From contig BRYA01000738.1 of NCBI GenBank assembly GCA_030267965.1, positions 1 to 17,631 on the forward strand: a stretch of 17,631 nt of DNA, in the 5' to 3' direction. The stretch is from Triparma columacea (Eukaryota; Sar; Bolidophyceae; Parmales; Triparmaceae). Made by a program: the position numbers and the translations under genes. Positions 17,571-17,631 of the stretch are shown one piece after another. How positions within the stretch are numbered: position 1 is the stretch's first letter; each line of letters begins with the position of its first letter. The notes under the pieces were generated by a model. It saw only the letters and a program-made list of their open reading frames with translations. It had not been told where the DNA came from and ran no database searches.

Positions 17571-17631
17571 GGGTTAGGGTTAGGGTTAGGGTTAGGGTTA
17601 GGGTTAGGGTTAGGGTTAGGGTTAGGGTTAG
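17568..17631 (+). repeat. Telomere, (TTAGGG)n
   Basis: Ten perfect TTAGGG units plus TTAG run to the window edge with no variant repeats. The G-rich strand points outward in the 5' to 3' direction, as expected for a right-hand chromosome end. The tract is short, probably because the assembly stops within it. Confidence 0.97.

Overview
This is the right-hand end of a linear eukaryotic chromosome. The last 64 bases are TTAGGG repeats with the G-rich strand running 3' to the window edge. The genes have small spliceosomal introns (69-179 nt) with GTGAG, GTAAG or GTATG donors, CTAAC-like branch sites and C-rich pyrimidine tracts ending in CAG. Compact genes, TTAGGG telomeres, a two-pore EF-hand potassium channel and a large ankyrin-kinase suggest a single-celled eukaryote. 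A stramenopile alga (ochrophyte, bolidophyte or pelagophyte type) is my best guess. That lineage call is inference; the sequence alone does not prove it.

Layout from left to right. At 1-61 there is probably the acidic C-terminus of a gene running in from the left. A single-exon ribosomal protein S29 (uS14) gene lies at 860-1045 (+). A four-exon, 420-residue two-pore potassium channel with two C-terminal EF-hands lies at 1159-2756 (-). Upstream of it is a tandem 115-bp duplication (2888-3117). A five-exon, 729-residue protein with three cyclic-nucleotide-binding domains lies at 3120-5761 (-). A 117-bp divergent intergenic region separates it from a five-exon, 1203-residue calponin-homology/coiled-coil protein at 5879-10000 (+). 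A five-exon, 1512-residue protein follows at 10498-15388 (+): BspA-type leucine-rich repeats, ankyrin repeats, and a kinase with an EF-hand pair inserted in its N-lobe. After that come purine-rich DNA with a decayed coiled-coil gene (about 15876-17012), degenerate TG/AG-rich units of about 100 bp, twelve copies of a 10-bp repeat, and the telomere.

For all four spliced genes I joined the exons by eye. Each joined reading frame is exactly divisible by three and crosses every junction in phase, which is strong internal support for the models.

How the genes may work together (inference). The channel and the cyclic-nucleotide-binding protein are neighbours on the same strand. Both carry basophilic-kinase (PKA/PKG-like) consensus serines, so they could belong to one cyclic-nucleotide/Ca2+/K+ signalling module. 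The most unusual gene is the last intact one before the telomere. Its recognition-type repeat array is almost identical at DNA level except at a few clustered codons, and it is joined to a Ca2+-binding-like insert inside an atypical kinase. It looks like a candidate diversifying intracellular sensor in a subtelomeric position.
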